Shown here: in pieces, positions 30,765-40,682 of the stretch
Position numbering within the stretch: position 1 is the first letter of the stretch
Layout of the letters: every line of letters starts with the position of its first letter
Assembly: GCA_902617825.1 (NCBI GenBank)
Contig: CACMYE010000001.1
Coordinates: 1 to 64,000, forward strand
Reading direction: 5' to 3'
Source of the DNA: an uncultured Pelagibacteraceae bacterium
GTDB taxonomy: Bacteria > Pseudomonadota > Alphaproteobacteria > Pelagibacterales > Pelagibacteraceae
DNA length: 64,000 bases
Made by a program: the position numbers and the translations under genes
Notes under the pieces: generated by a model
What the model was told of the DNA's origin: nothing
Database searches by the model: none
Seen by the model: only the letters and a program-made list of their open reading frames with translations

Positions 30765-32239
30765 TTACTTTTCCTTTCAGTTAAAAGATTTTTTATTGGT
30801 TTATAAAATAGACTTAAAAATGTAAGAATAAAAAATGTCATTGCAATTGGTCTTGTAAAAAACATAAATAGATTTTGATCAAAAATAATAATTGATTGTG
30901 CCAATGAATTTTCAACTAGTTGTCCAAGTACTATACCCATTATTATCGGTGCTGGTGAAAATCCAGATCTTCTTAAGAAAAATCCAACAACACCAGAAAT
31001 TAACATAATATAAACATCCACCATCGATTGAGATAATCCATAAGATCCAACCAAACAAAAAACAAATACAGATGGCCATAAAAATCCTCTTGGAATTAAT
31101 GAAATTCTTGAGAAAATCTTTGCACCTAATAAGCCAAATACTAAAAATATAAAGTTAGCTAAAAGCATTCCATAAAAAATAGTGTAAAGAAGATCAGGTT
31201 GTTGCTCGAATAAATAAGGTCCAGCCCTTAAACCATGAATTTGAAAACCTCCTAATATTACCGCAGTTGTTGCAGATCCTGGGATTCCTAAAGCAAGAGT
31301 TGGTATCATTGCTCCACCTGTTGCAGAATTATTAGCTGCCTCAGGCGCCGCTACACCTTCTATCTCTCCTTTACCAAAATTTTCCTTGTTTTTAGACCAC
31401 CTTCTAGCTTCATTGTACCCTATCATTGCGCTAACAGTACCTCCCTCTGCTGGGAGTATTCCTATAAATGTTCCTATACCGGTTGATCTTAATATTGTTT
31501 TTCCACAGTTTTTAAATTCCGTAATGGATGGTAATTTTATTGCTGAAAATTTAATTCTCTCTAATAAAAGCTCACTCTTTGATGCTTGAACAAAAATTTC
31601 AGACATAGCGAACAAACCAATTAGAACTGGTACAAAGCTTACACCTTCAAATAATTCATCAATACTAAATGTAAACCTTGATATTCCTGTAGTTAAATGA
31701 ACACCAATTGTTGCAACAAACAATCCAATCAAACCTCCAATCAAATTTTTAACTGGAGATTTTGAGCTAATAGACGCAAGCATTGATAAACCAAATATTG
31801 CTAGTGCAAAATATTCGGGAGGGCCAAATTTATATGCAATCTTTGCCAAAGTTGGAGCAAAAATAATTAAGACTATTAATGAAATAATACCTCCAATTAC
31901 ACTAGAAACTGCTGCCATTCCTAACGCCTTACCTGCTTGACCATTTTGAGCCATTGGAAATCCATCAAATGCTGTTGCTGCGGCTGGAGGGGCTCCAGGA
32001 GCATTTATTAAAATTGCAGTTATCGAACCGCCAAATGTTCCTCCACAATATAAAGCTGCCATTGCAGCAATTGCCTGATTAGGTTCTAGGTATATAGTAA
32101 ATGGTAATAATAAAGCTATTGCCATTCCTGAGCTTAATCCTGGTAGTGCTCCAATTAAAACTCCCACTATCGTAGAGCCTAAAATTAGAAGAAAAGTAGT
32201 TAAGTCTAATATTAGAGTTATCTTGCTAATTAATTCCAT
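30761..32239 (-). CDS. tctA: Tripartite tricarboxylate transporter large membrane subunit
   Basis: GALPGLSSGMAIALLLPFTIYLEP, YCGGTFGGSITAILINAPGAPPAAATAFDG. Confidence 0.92.
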   Translation of the reverse strand: MELISKITLILDLTTFLLILGSTIVGVLIGALPGLSSGMAIALLLPFTIYLEPNQAIAAMAALYCGGTFGGSITAILINAPGAPPAAATAFDGFPMAQNGQAGKALGMAAVSSVIGGIISLIVLIIFAPTLAKIAYKFGPPEYFALAIFGLSMLASISSKSPVKNLIGGLIGLFVATIGVHLTTGISRFTFSIDELFEGVSFVPVLIGLFAMSEIFVQASKSELLLERIKFSAIKLPSITEFKNCGKTILRSTGIGTFIGILPAEGGTVSAMIGYNEARRWSKNKENFGKGEIEGVAAPEAANNSATGGAMIPTLALGIPGSATTAVILGGFQIHGLRAGPYLFEQQPDLLYTIFYGMLLANFIFLVFGLLGAKIFSRISLIPRGFLWPSVFVFCLVGSYGLSQSMVDVYIMLISGVVGFFLRRSGFSPAPIIMGIVLGQLVENSLAQSIIIFDQNLFMFFTRPIAMTFFILTFLSLFYKPIKNLLTERKSK

Positions 32240-32703
32240 TAATAAAAATTCTTAACTATAAAATTTTCTAATATTCCTTGTGGAAATTTTAGTTGCAATA
32301 CAAGAGTGAAAAACACAAAAACAAATACTGTCATTCCAATCGAATACACAAGAACTAAAAACTTATCCTTTCTTTGCCAAAGTAGTGGAGTTACGAATGT
32401 GAATATTAAAATTGTTAGAAAAAAACCTAATTTATCAGCTATTAGAATTATAAATAATATAAATCCAAATGTTATAAAAGCATTACTCTTTATAATCTCC
32501 TTTTTTTCCTCTATTAAGTTTTTATTTTGATAAATTTGAAATAAGCTTAAAAAAACTATCAGAGTGAATATCAATCTAGGCATCATAGTTGGTTGCATGC
32601 CTTGAGCTAAAATTTCAGGAACTTCGTCAAATGTGAAAGTATAAAAATACAATAATATGGTAATCGAAACTATTGCCGACAAAATTTTTAAATCTTTTAT
32701 CAT
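32239..32703 (-). CDS. tctB: Tripartite tricarboxylate transporter small membrane subunit
   Basis: Four-TM small protein between tctC and tctA. Confidence 0.82.
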   Translation of the reverse strand: MIKDLKILSAIVSITILLYFYTFTFDEVPEILAQGMQPTMMPRLIFTLIVFLSLFQIYQNKNLIEEKKEIIKSNAFITFGFILFIILIADKLGFFLTILIFTFVTPLLWQRKDKFLVLVYSIGMTVFVFVFFTLVLQLKFPQGILENFIVKNFY

Positions 32704-32717
32704 TTAGTGAATTCCCT

Positions 32718-32750
32718 AAAAAAAAGGGGAACAATAAAGTCCCCCTTTTT
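32718..32750 (-). terminator. Terminator-like hairpin between tctC and tctB
   Basis: Minus-strand AAAAAGGGGgactttattgttCCCCTTTTTTTT. Confidence 0.7.
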
Positions 32751-32765
32751 CAGTATTTTAATTTA

Positions 32766-33743
32766 TTATTTTGCTAAACCTAAACTTACAAGAGCAGCTC
32801 TTGCTTCTTTGTAAATTTTCTTGATTTCAGCGTCCCATGCTGCTGAACCAGCAACACTAGATGCATCAAGACCTGCACCAGTTAAATAGTTTTGATAAAC
32901 TGGATGAGCCATTGCTTTCAAAAAGCCTTTTTCAAGTTTTGCAATTGTATCAGCTGGAGTCCCTTTAAGAACAACTACGCCTCTAACAGTTGCAAAAGAT
33001 GCATTAATACCTTTTTCTTTTAAGGTTGGTGTATCTGGTAAAGCAGAAAGTCTTTCATCAGCCATCACAGCTAATACTCTTAATTCTCCACTTTCTAGTT
33101 GATCTTTACCTTCATCCAAATTTAAACCCGCAGCATCAATTTGAGCACCTACTAAGTTAGTCATTATTGCTCCGCCACCTTCGAAAGGAACAAAAGCAAT
33201 TTTAGTTTTTGCCTCTCTTGCAAAAATTAAACCTGAAATATGGTCAACACTTCCAACGTTAGTACCACCGTATTTGATAGGTTTTTTATTTCCCGCTTTG
33301 ATAAGGTCTTCAATAGTTTTATAAGGACTTTTTGCGTTCACAAAAATCACAATCGGATCTACTGTGGTTCTTGCAACTCCTACAAAGTCGTCAATATTTA
33401 ATGCTGCACCACCTCTTGCCATTCTAAATAAATGTGTTGGTGTAATAGCTAATACTGTATGACCATCTCTTGGCTTAGATTTAACATAAGACATGGCTTT
33501 GTTTCCACCATCACCTTTTTTTGGCGTGATATAAGCATTATTTTTTAGATTTTTTCTTGTTCTGATTAATAACATTCTAGCTGTAGTATCAGTTCCACCG
33601 CCTAAACCAGCATGTGTAACTACTTCAATTGGTTTAGAAGGAAATTCATCTGCAACCGCTATTGTTGCGACTTGCCCTAGACCTATAAAAGAAGTGACTA
33701 TTAACGTAAAACTAAGAAATAAACTTTGTATTTTTTTTGTCAT
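32766..33743 (-). CDS. tctC: Tripartite tricarboxylate transporter substrate-binding protein
   Basis: Signal peptide; FPSKPIEVVTHAGLGGGTDTTARMLL. Confidence 0.88.
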   Translation of the reverse strand: MTKKIQSLFLSFTLIVTSFIGLGQVATIAVADEFPSKPIEVVTHAGLGGGTDTTARMLLIRTRKNLKNNAYITPKKGDGGNKAMSYVKSKPRDGHTVLAITPTHLFRMARGGAALNIDDFVGVARTTVDPIVIFVNAKSPYKTIEDLIKAGNKKPIKYGGTNVGSVDHISGLIFAREAKTKIAFVPFEGGGAIMTNLVGAQIDAAGLNLDEGKDQLESGELRVLAVMADERLSALPDTPTLKEKGINASFATVRGVVVLKGTPADTIAKLEKGFLKAMAHPVYQNYLTGAGLDASSVAGSAAWDAEIKKIYKEARAALVSLGLAK

Positions 33744-33829
33744 TGCTATTCCTCTCATTAGTTATTTAAGTCAAAGTTAATCTTAAACTACGATATGTGT
33801 CAAATTTTATTATAATGATGATTATTGTG

Positions 33830-34774
33830 TCACAGTTGTAATGATAATATCATTTTTTCTAACACTTTGTTTGCTGAAAGTTTTTTTAAATCACTTACTT
33901 GAATAGCTCTAAAATTTTCTCTTTCTATACTAGCTTTGTAAGCCGTTGTGTGCGCACCAAATAAAGCAAATCCTTTTGCACCTATATGGGCAGCTATATG
34001 TGCTGGACCCGTATCATTTGAAATAACAAAAGAGCTATCTTTTATAAGTGCAGAAAGTTGTGAAATATCTAAAGCCTTACCATTATCCAAAATGCATAAA
34101 GAATTTATATTTGAAGCATCTTTAATTTCATCAGGTCCAGGTGCTATAATTATTTTAAATTGAGTTGCGAACTTTTCAATTATCAAATTTATTAATTCAT
34201 TATAAAATGGCCATTTCTTAGAAGTTAAATGAGGAGAGCAAAAAGGAAAAAGAACTATGTACTTATCAAGGTTATAATAATTCTTAATTTTAGAGATATC
34301 AGTTATACTCCATGAAAAATCTGGTTTAGTTGTATACAACGTTTTTACTCCAGAACTTTTAAGTTGATAGTCAAATCTTTCTAACACGGAGTCTTTATCA
34401 AAATCCTTTTTGGATGTTCCTTCAGGTAAAGTAGTTTCAGATGACGACCATATTTCCTTACCTGCTTTAGGGAATAAAATTTTTTTATAAAATGATGTTC
34501 TGCTAGAGTTTTGAAGATCAAATACTTTAGAAAAACTATATTTTTTAATTTCTTTCATTAATGAATATAAATAAATTAGATTTAATCTTGATAGTCGCTT
34601 ATCTAAAATAACATTTGAAATATTGGGATTTTTTTTAAAGAGTTCATAATAAGGTTTTGTCGTTAACAAATGAATTTTATCATCTGGATGACTTTCAGAA
34701 ATATCTTGAATTGCTCCACATGCTTGAGCTATATCTCCTAAAGAACCATGTTTAATAATTAAAATATTAGACAT
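33830..34774 (-). CDS. Glycosyltransferase family 9 (heptosyltransferase-like)
   Basis: ILIIKHGSLGDIAQACGAIQDI; FVISNDTGPAHIAAHIG. Confidence 0.85.
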   Translation of the reverse strand: MSNILIIKHGSLGDIAQACGAIQDISESHPDDKIHLLTTKPYYELFKKNPNISNVILDKRLSRLNLIYLYSLMKEIKKYSFSKVFDLQNSSRTSFYKKILFPKAGKEIWSSSETTLPEGTSKKDFDKDSVLERFDYQLKSSGVKTLYTTKPDFSWSITDISKIKNYYNLDKYIVLFPFCSPHLTSKKWPFYNELINLIIEKFATQFKIIIAPGPDEIKDASNINSLCILDNGKALDISQLSALIKDSSFVISNDTGPAHIAAHIGAKGFALFGAHTTAYKASIERENFRAIQVSDLKKLSANKVLEKMILSLQL

Positions 34775-34806
34775 ATTTTAAACAACTTAACATAGTATAT
34801 TTTTTT

Positions 34807-35196
34807 ATGAATAAAATTCTAATAGAAGTATCAGTTGGTGAGCTGCTGGATAAAATTTCCATTTTAGAAATCAAACAAGACAAAATTAAGGATATAGATA
34901 AACTTAAATTTATCAATGAGGAACATTCTATACTTAATGATCAATTAAGCAAAAATGTTAAGTCAGACGAGAAACTTAATTCTCTTTTTTCTTCACTAAA
35001 AAATATAAATTCAAAACTTTGGGTTATTGAAGATGAAAAAAGAAAGTGTGAAAAAAATAAAAATTTTAGTGAAAAATTTATCAAACTTTCAAGAGATGTT
35101 CATATCTTAAATGATGATAGGGCGAAAATTAAGTTGGAAATTAATAACTATACTGGATCGAAAATCAAAGAGATTAAAGAATATACTAACTATTAA
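34807..35196 (+). CDS. DUF6165-like protein
   Basis: VSVGELLDKISILEIKQDKI...LWVIEDEKR pattern; next to a GT9 gene. Confidence 0.7.
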   Translation: MNKILIEVSVGELLDKISILEIKQDKIKDIDKLKFINEEHSILNDQLSKNVKSDEKLNSLFSSLKNINSKLWVIEDEKRKCEKNKNFSEKFIKLSRDVHILNDDRAKIKLEINNYTGSKIKEIKEYTNY

Positions 35197-35863
35197 AAGA
35201 GTATTTCTTTTCTAAAAATTTAATAATATTGTGAATAATAAAGGTCATAAATAAATATATCCCACCTGCAACAATAAATACTTCAATTGGTTTAAATGTT
35301 GTTGAAATAATGTGTTTGGCAACTCCAGTTAGATCCATTAATGTAACTGTGCTTGCCAATGACGTTCCTTTCATCATTAGAATTATTTCATTTCCATATG
35401 CAGGCAATGATTGTCTTATCGCAATAGGTATTTGAATTTTATAAAATATAATTTTGTTTGAAATACCTAGACTTCTTCCAGCTTCGATTATTCCTAATTT
35501 TATGGTTTGAAATGCAGATCTTAATATTTCAGAGGTATAAGCACCAGTATTTAAAGTAAAAGCTATTACAGCACACCAATAAGGTTCTTTAAAAATAACC
35601 CATAAAAAGGTTGTTCTAAAGTATTCTATTTGTCCTAGACCAAAATAAATAATAAATATTTGAACCAATAAAGGTGTTCCTCTAAACACGTACGAATAGC
35701 CATAAGCAAATTTATTAATAAATATATTTTTATTTAATCTTAAAATTGCAAAAAAAAGACCTACGAATAATCCAAAAATAAGTGATGCAGACAATAATTT
35801 TAAAGTAACTACTGTTGCTCCTAAGAGTTTGGGGAAACTGTTAATCATTAAATCAAAATCCAT
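35186..35863 (-). CDS. Polar amino-acid ABC transporter permease
   Basis: FRGTPLLVQIFIIYFGL; GAYTSEILRSAFQTIKLGIIEAGRSLG. Confidence 0.9.
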   Translation of the reverse strand: MDFDLMINSFPKLLGATVVTLKLLSASLIFGLFVGLFFAILRLNKNIFINKFAYGYSYVFRGTPLLVQIFIIYFGLGQIEYFRTTFLWVIFKEPYWCAVIAFTLNTGAYTSEILRSAFQTIKLGIIEAGRSLGISNKIIFYKIQIPIAIRQSLPAYGNEIILMMKGTSLASTVTLMDLTGVAKHIISTTFKPIEVFIVAGGIYLFMTFIIHNIIKFLEKKYSFNS

Positions 35864-36555
35864 TAATATCCCATGCTATATCTTGCTTCTAATTTGTTAA
35901 TTAATTTCATACTCACGTAAGTAAGCAAAAGATATAAAACTGCTGCAAATGAATAGAAGAATAATGGATCTCTAGTAGATCCTGCTGCAATATAAGATTG
36001 CCTCATTATTTCAACTAATCCTGTTACTGAAATAAGAGAAGTATCTTTTAATGTTATTTGCCAAACGTTACTTAGATTTGGAATAGCTAATCTTAACATC
36101 TGGGGTAGTATTATTTTATAAAATTGCCCGAACTTATTTATTCCAAGAACTTTTGCTGCTTCAAACTGCCCTTTATCTATTGATTGAATTGCCCCCCGAA
36201 ATACTTCAGTTGAATATGCGCCAGAAATAATACCAATAGCCATTGAACCGGTTATAAAAGCATTAATTTCTATGTATTCATAATAGCCAAAAATAGAAGC
36301 TACATACATGATGGCCCCACTGCCGCCAAAAAAGAATAGGTAAATAACTAATAGTTCAGGTACTCCACGAATAACTGTGGTGTAAAAATTACCTACTAAA
36401 TTTAAAGTTTTATATTTTGAAAGCTTTAAAGGAGTAAAAATTAAAGCAAAAAAGAAACCAACTAACATTGCTGTAATTGATACAGCGATTGTCATCAAGG
36501 TTGCGTAAAATAACTCATCACCCCAACCTGTTTTACCAAATGCAAGAAGTTCCAT
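35863..36555 (-). CDS. Polar amino-acid ABC transporter permease
   Basis: IRGVPELLVIYLFFFG; GAYSTEVFRGAIQSIDKGQFEAAKVLG. Confidence 0.9.
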   Translation of the reverse strand: MELLAFGKTGWGDELFYATLMTIAVSITAMLVGFFFALIFTPLKLSKYKTLNLVGNFYTTVIRGVPELLVIYLFFFGGSGAIMYVASIFGYYEYIEINAFITGSMAIGIISGAYSTEVFRGAIQSIDKGQFEAAKVLGINKFGQFYKIILPQMLRLAIPNLSNVWQITLKDTSLISVTGLVEIMRQSYIAAGSTRDPLFFYSFAAVLYLLLTYVSMKLINKLEARYSMGY

Positions 36556-36562
36556 ATAGATT

Positions 36563-36589
36563 GGCGACTATATATTATAGTCGCCAAAT
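36563..36589 (-). promoter_or_regulatory. Intercistronic hairpin between SBP and permease genes
   Basis: ttggcgactat-atatt-atagtcgccaa, 11-bp perfect stem, no T tract, ends a few nt before the permease ATG. Confidence 0.7.
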
Positions 36590-36599
36590 CTGAAATATA

Positions 36600-37463
36600 T
36601 TACATAGAAACGTCGTCTTTAAACCATTTGATAGCAAGTTCACTAATTTTTCCTGTTTTTCTTGCTATGTCAATTGCATCATTGAAGTCTTTAAGTAATT
36701 GAGCGTCTCTTTTTCCAAAAGATGAGTCTTCGCCAAATTGGTCAGCTTTTCTTAAACCTACTCCAACACCACCACCAAAGGCTCCACCAGCTAAATTAGG
36801 TCCAACTGTAACAACAGCTTTTCCAGATTTCTCTGCATATTCTATAAATGAAGCTTTAGCAGCTAATGCAACATCACATCTTCCAGACGCAAGATCTAAA
36901 TTAACATCATCTTGAGTTTTGTAAGTTCTAACATTAACACTTCCAACATCACCAGACTCTAAAAAGTTTTGGTGAATTGTTCCTGTTTGAGTACAAACAG
37001 TTTTACCAGCAAGTGCACCTGTAATAGTTTTAAGTGCTTTCTTGACATCAGATCCACCTAATTCTAAATTTATTGATTGAGGTGTGTCCATACCCTCAAG
37101 ACTAGATCCTTTCATGACAGCAAGTGTAGCAGGTTCTGTTGCATACCCTTGTGAAAATGTCATTACTTTTTTTCTTTCCTCAGTAATTGACATTCCAGCC
37201 ATTATAGCGTCATATTTTCTTAGCCTTAAGGCAGGTATCATTCCATCCCAATCCTGTTCTACAATTACACAATCTCTCTTCATGTAAATACAAAGAAAAT
37301 TTGCTAGCTCAACCTCAAATCCAACTAGTTTTCCTTCTTCAGTTTTAGAATTCCACGGAGGGTAAGCGCCCTCTGTTGCTATTCTTATAGTATCAGCATT
37401 AGATGACACTGATAGGAAAAATGAAATTAAAATTCCTAATCCAAATGTTTTAAATTTATTCAT
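36600..37463 (-). CDS. Polar amino-acid ABC transporter substrate-binding protein
   Basis: Signal peptide; IRIATEGAYPPWNSKTEEGKLVGFEVELANFLC. Confidence 0.9.
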   Translation of the reverse strand: MNKFKTFGLGILISFFLSVSSNADTIRIATEGAYPPWNSKTEEGKLVGFEVELANFLCIYMKRDCVIVEQDWDGMIPALRLRKYDAIMAGMSITEERKKVMTFSQGYATEPATLAVMKGSSLEGMDTPQSINLELGGSDVKKALKTITGALAGKTVCTQTGTIHQNFLESGDVGSVNVRTYKTQDDVNLDLASGRCDVALAAKASFIEYAEKSGKAVVTVGPNLAGGAFGGGVGVGLRKADQFGEDSSFGKRDAQLLKDFNDAIDIARKTGKISELAIKWFKDDVSM

Positions 37464-37521
37464 TATTATCTCCTTTAATTAAAGAGAATTATTTCACAAA
37501 TTTAAAAAAGAAAAAAGAAAA

Positions 37522-38562
37522 TTAGTGATTTATTGAAGAAGAAAAATTCCATGAACAATCAAAGCTAGGTATGTAAACTCTTGATAATTTTGCGTTTCCA
37601 AAATTTTGATTAAATACATTTAACCAATTTTCAACCTGCTGTGGTTTTTTATCCTGACTTCCTACTTGAGCAGTAATAACTCCTTTAGGTTTTAAAATTC
37701 TTACTAAGGAATCCATGTTCTTAGAAGCTAAATCTATACAAAATTGATCATCATTAAGATCTACAAATATATGATCGTAAGTATCATCTCTTACTGATTT
37801 AATGCTTTCAAATGCATCGCCCCAAACACATTTTACAGAATTTTTTTCGGTTGCTTTTTTTCCAATATCCCCAAGATGTTTATTACAAACGTCTACCACT
37901 TCAGGATCTAGTTCATACCAATCTATAAAATTAAATTTTTTAGCAATACATTCTCTTGCAATTCCACCATCTCCACCACCAATTATTGCAGCTCTTTCAT
38001 TATCTTTATTCAGATTTAAACCAGAGCCAACAAATGTAGAACTGTATAAATGCTCATCTGTAGCAGCAACTTGTATTTCACCATCAATAAATAAAGATTT
38101 TCCAAACTGTTCTAAATCTAAAATTTCAATGTGCTGACCTACCTTAGATTTAAAGTCCTCTAGAACATCATTTACTACATATGATTTTTGTAATCCTGAT
38201 GAACTATAAATGTCATGATAAAGAGATTTAGTATCTCTATTGAATTCCTTTTTAACTATTCTTGTGTGTTCAAACCCTTTTTTAATAATGTTTATCGCAA
38301 CAGAGGGACTTACTTTTCCACAAGTAAAGAAATCAAAGCTAATAATTCCTTTTTCTGGAAATGTATGAAAGCTAATATGGCTTTCAGCCAATAAAGCAAT
38401 AATAGTAAATCCCTGAGGTTCAAATTTATATTTAGATATATTTAAGATTGTTACTTTTGCAGCTTTTGCAATATCATGAATTACTTTTTCAAATATAGAA
38501 GGGTCATATTCTTTAGTAGTTCCAATTATATCTAGAGTAATATGTTCGCCAACTTTTGTCAT
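37522..38562 (-). CDS. Fusion of S-adenosylmethionine decarboxylase (SpeD) and spermidine synthase (SpeE)
   Basis: N-terminal AESHISFHTFPE pyruvoyl-processing motif and FTCG; C-terminal AAIIGGGDGGIARE and DHIFVDLND aminopropyltransferase motifs. Confidence 0.88.
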   Translation of the reverse strand: MTKVGEHITLDIIGTTKEYDPSIFEKVIHDIAKAAKVTILNISKYKFEPQGFTIIALLAESHISFHTFPEKGIISFDFFTCGKVSPSVAINIIKKGFEHTRIVKKEFNRDTKSLYHDIYSSSGLQKSYVVNDVLEDFKSKVGQHIEILDLEQFGKSLFIDGEIQVAATDEHLYSSTFVGSGLNLNKDNERAAIIGGGDGGIARECIAKKFNFIDWYELDPEVVDVCNKHLGDIGKKATEKNSVKCVWGDAFESIKSVRDDTYDHIFVDLNDDQFCIDLASKNMDSLVRILKPKGVITAQVGSQDKKPQQVENWLNVFNQNFGNAKLSRVYIPSFDCSWNFSSSINH

Positions 38563-38647
38563 AATATGCTTTATGAAACCTTACTAATCAAATTTTTTGC
38601 TTCTTTCAAACAAAAATCTATTATATTACTTCGCTAAGGTTGTAACT

Positions 38648-40681
38648 GTGAAAAACAATTGGTCAAATTTAGAAGCAAAAGAATACATAAAAAAGTATAC
38701 AAAACTTGGTCATTCGAAAGATATGGCTTTAAGAGTTTATACAACCAGACTATTAGGAAAAAATAGTAAACTTGTTCTACATGGAGGTGGAAATACTTCT
38801 GTAAAAACATCAATTAAAGATATAGATGGCAAACATTATGACGTGCTCTGCGTTAAAGGAAGTGGGTGGGACATGGCTGAAATAGAACCAGCTGGTTTAC
38901 CTGCAGTAAAATTAAATCCACTTTTAGCTTTAAAAAATAAAAAATATTTAAGTGATGAAGATATGGTTGCATATCAAAAAAGAAACTTAATTGATATTAA
39001 GTCACCTAACCCATCTGTAGAAACTTTTTTACATGCCTTTTTACCTTTCAAATTTGTTGATCACACTCATTCTGATGCAATTATGGATGTAACAAATAGG
39101 CCAAATGGAAAAGATCTTTGCAAAAAAATTTTTGGACCAAAAGTAAGTATTGTGCCATATGTAATGCCAGGATTTGGTTTGGCTCAGAAGATAAATGAAG
39201 TTTATGATAAAAACCCAAATATTAATTGTTTGATACTTTTAAACCACGGAATATTTACTTTTGATAATGATGCTAAAAAATCTTATGACTTAATGATTAA
39301 ATATGTTTCTATTGCTGAAAAGACTATCAAAAAATTAAAAAGAAAAAAAATAAGACAAATAAAAAACTATAATACTAAATTTGAACCACATGAAATTGCA
39401 CCAATTTTAAGAGGTTTGTTATCAGAAAACCATAATCAAAAATTTATACTTAATTACAGATCAAATAAAAATTTGAATTATTTTATTAACGGAAAAGATG
39501 TAAAAAGATATTCAAGCATTGGAACAGCGACACCAGATCATGTAATAAGAGTTAAACCCTTTCCGTTAGTAATTACACCAAAACAAAATTCAAGTATTGA
39601 AGATTTTAAAAAAATAGCAGAAAAAAATTTTAAAGATTACAGAAAAAAATACGTGAAATATTTCAATACTAATAAAAAAAAAGTTAAAGGTAAAAAAACA
39701 ATGCTAGATACCTCGCCACGAGTAATTATGGTACAAAATGTTGGTTTGTTTAGTATTGGTAGCAGTCTTAGTGCTTCAAAAATAGCTGGGGATTTGACTG
39801 AAACAAATGCAAGAGTAATTTCATCTGTTGAGGAAACTACAAAATATAAATTCATTACTGAAAAAGATTTATTTGATGTTGAATATTGGTCGCTAGAACA
39901 AGCTAAAATTAAAAAAGATAAAAAAATTTTACAAGGTAATATTGTTGTAATAACTGGTGGTTTTGGAGCCATCGGCTCAGCAACTTATAAACTATTTAAA
40001 AATTATGGCGCAGAAATTGTATTGCTTGATTACGATTCTAAAAAAGTCAAAGAAATGCGTGGTAAAATCAAAGATTTATGTTTGCACTGTGATGTAAGAA
40101 ACAAAAATAGTGTAAAAAATGCTTTCAAAAAAATTAGTGAACAATATGGTGGTGTTGATATTTTAATATCAAATGCTGGAACAGCAATTGGTGGATCTAT
40201 TGCTGAAGTTGATGATAAAATTTTAAGAAAAAGTTTCGAAGATAATTTTTTCTCTCATCAAAATTGTGCGTCAGAAACTATCAAAATAATGAAAAAACAA
40301 AATATTCAAGGATGTTTGTTATTTAATATTTCGAAACAATCAGTCAATCCTGGAAAAAACTTTGGACCCTATGGTCTTCCAAAAACAGCTTTATTAAGTT
40401 TATGCAAACAATATGCATTAGATTATGGTGCGCTTGGAATTAGATCAAATGGTGTAAACGCTGATAGAATTAGAAGTGGTTTATTGAATGATGGAATGAT
40501 TAAATCTCGAGCCAAAGCCAGAGAAGTTTCAACGGATGAATATATGAGAGGAAATCTACTTCTAAACGAAGTAAAAGCAGAAGATGTTGCAAAAGCATTT
40601 TTTCATCTTGCTATTTCAAAGAAAACAACTGGTGCAGTATTAACTGTAGATGGTGGAAACATAGCTGCTTCCCTAAGGTAA
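38648..40681 (+). CDS. Bifunctional class II aldolase/adducin-family and short-chain dehydrogenase (RhaD-like)
   Basis: HGGGNTSVK, DHTHSDAIMDV and LLNHGIFTF (metal-site aldolase motifs); GGFGAIGSATYKLF and YGLPK (SDR); likely GTG start at 38648. Confidence 0.85.
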   Translation: MKNNWSNLEAKEYIKKYTKLGHSKDMALRVYTTRLLGKNSKLVLHGGGNTSVKTSIKDIDGKHYDVLCVKGSGWDMAEIEPAGLPAVKLNPLLALKNKKYLSDEDMVAYQKRNLIDIKSPNPSVETFLHAFLPFKFVDHTHSDAIMDVTNRPNGKDLCKKIFGPKVSIVPYVMPGFGLAQKINEVYDKNPNINCLILLNHGIFTFDNDAKKSYDLMIKYVSIAEKTIKKLKRKKIRQIKNYNTKFEPHEIAPILRGLLSENHNQKFILNYRSNKNLNYFINGKDVKRYSSIGTATPDHVIRVKPFPLVITPKQNSSIEDFKKIAEKNFKDYRKKYVKYFNTNKKKVKGKKTMLDTSPRVIMVQNVGLFSIGSSLSASKIAGDLTETNARVISSVEETTKYKFITEKDLFDVEYWSLEQAKIKKDKKILQGNIVVITGGFGAIGSATYKLFKNYGAEIVLLDYDSKKVKEMRGKIKDLCLHCDVRNKNSVKNAFKKISEQYGGVDILISNAGTAIGGSIAEVDDKILRKSFEDNFFSHQNCASETIKIMKKQNIQGCLLFNISKQSVNPGKNFGPYGLPKTALLSLCKQYALDYGALGIRSNGVNADRIRSGLLNDGMIKSRAKAREVSTDEYMRGNLLLNEVKAEDVAKAFFHLAISKKTTGAVLTVDGGNIAASLR

Positions 40682-40682
40682 C

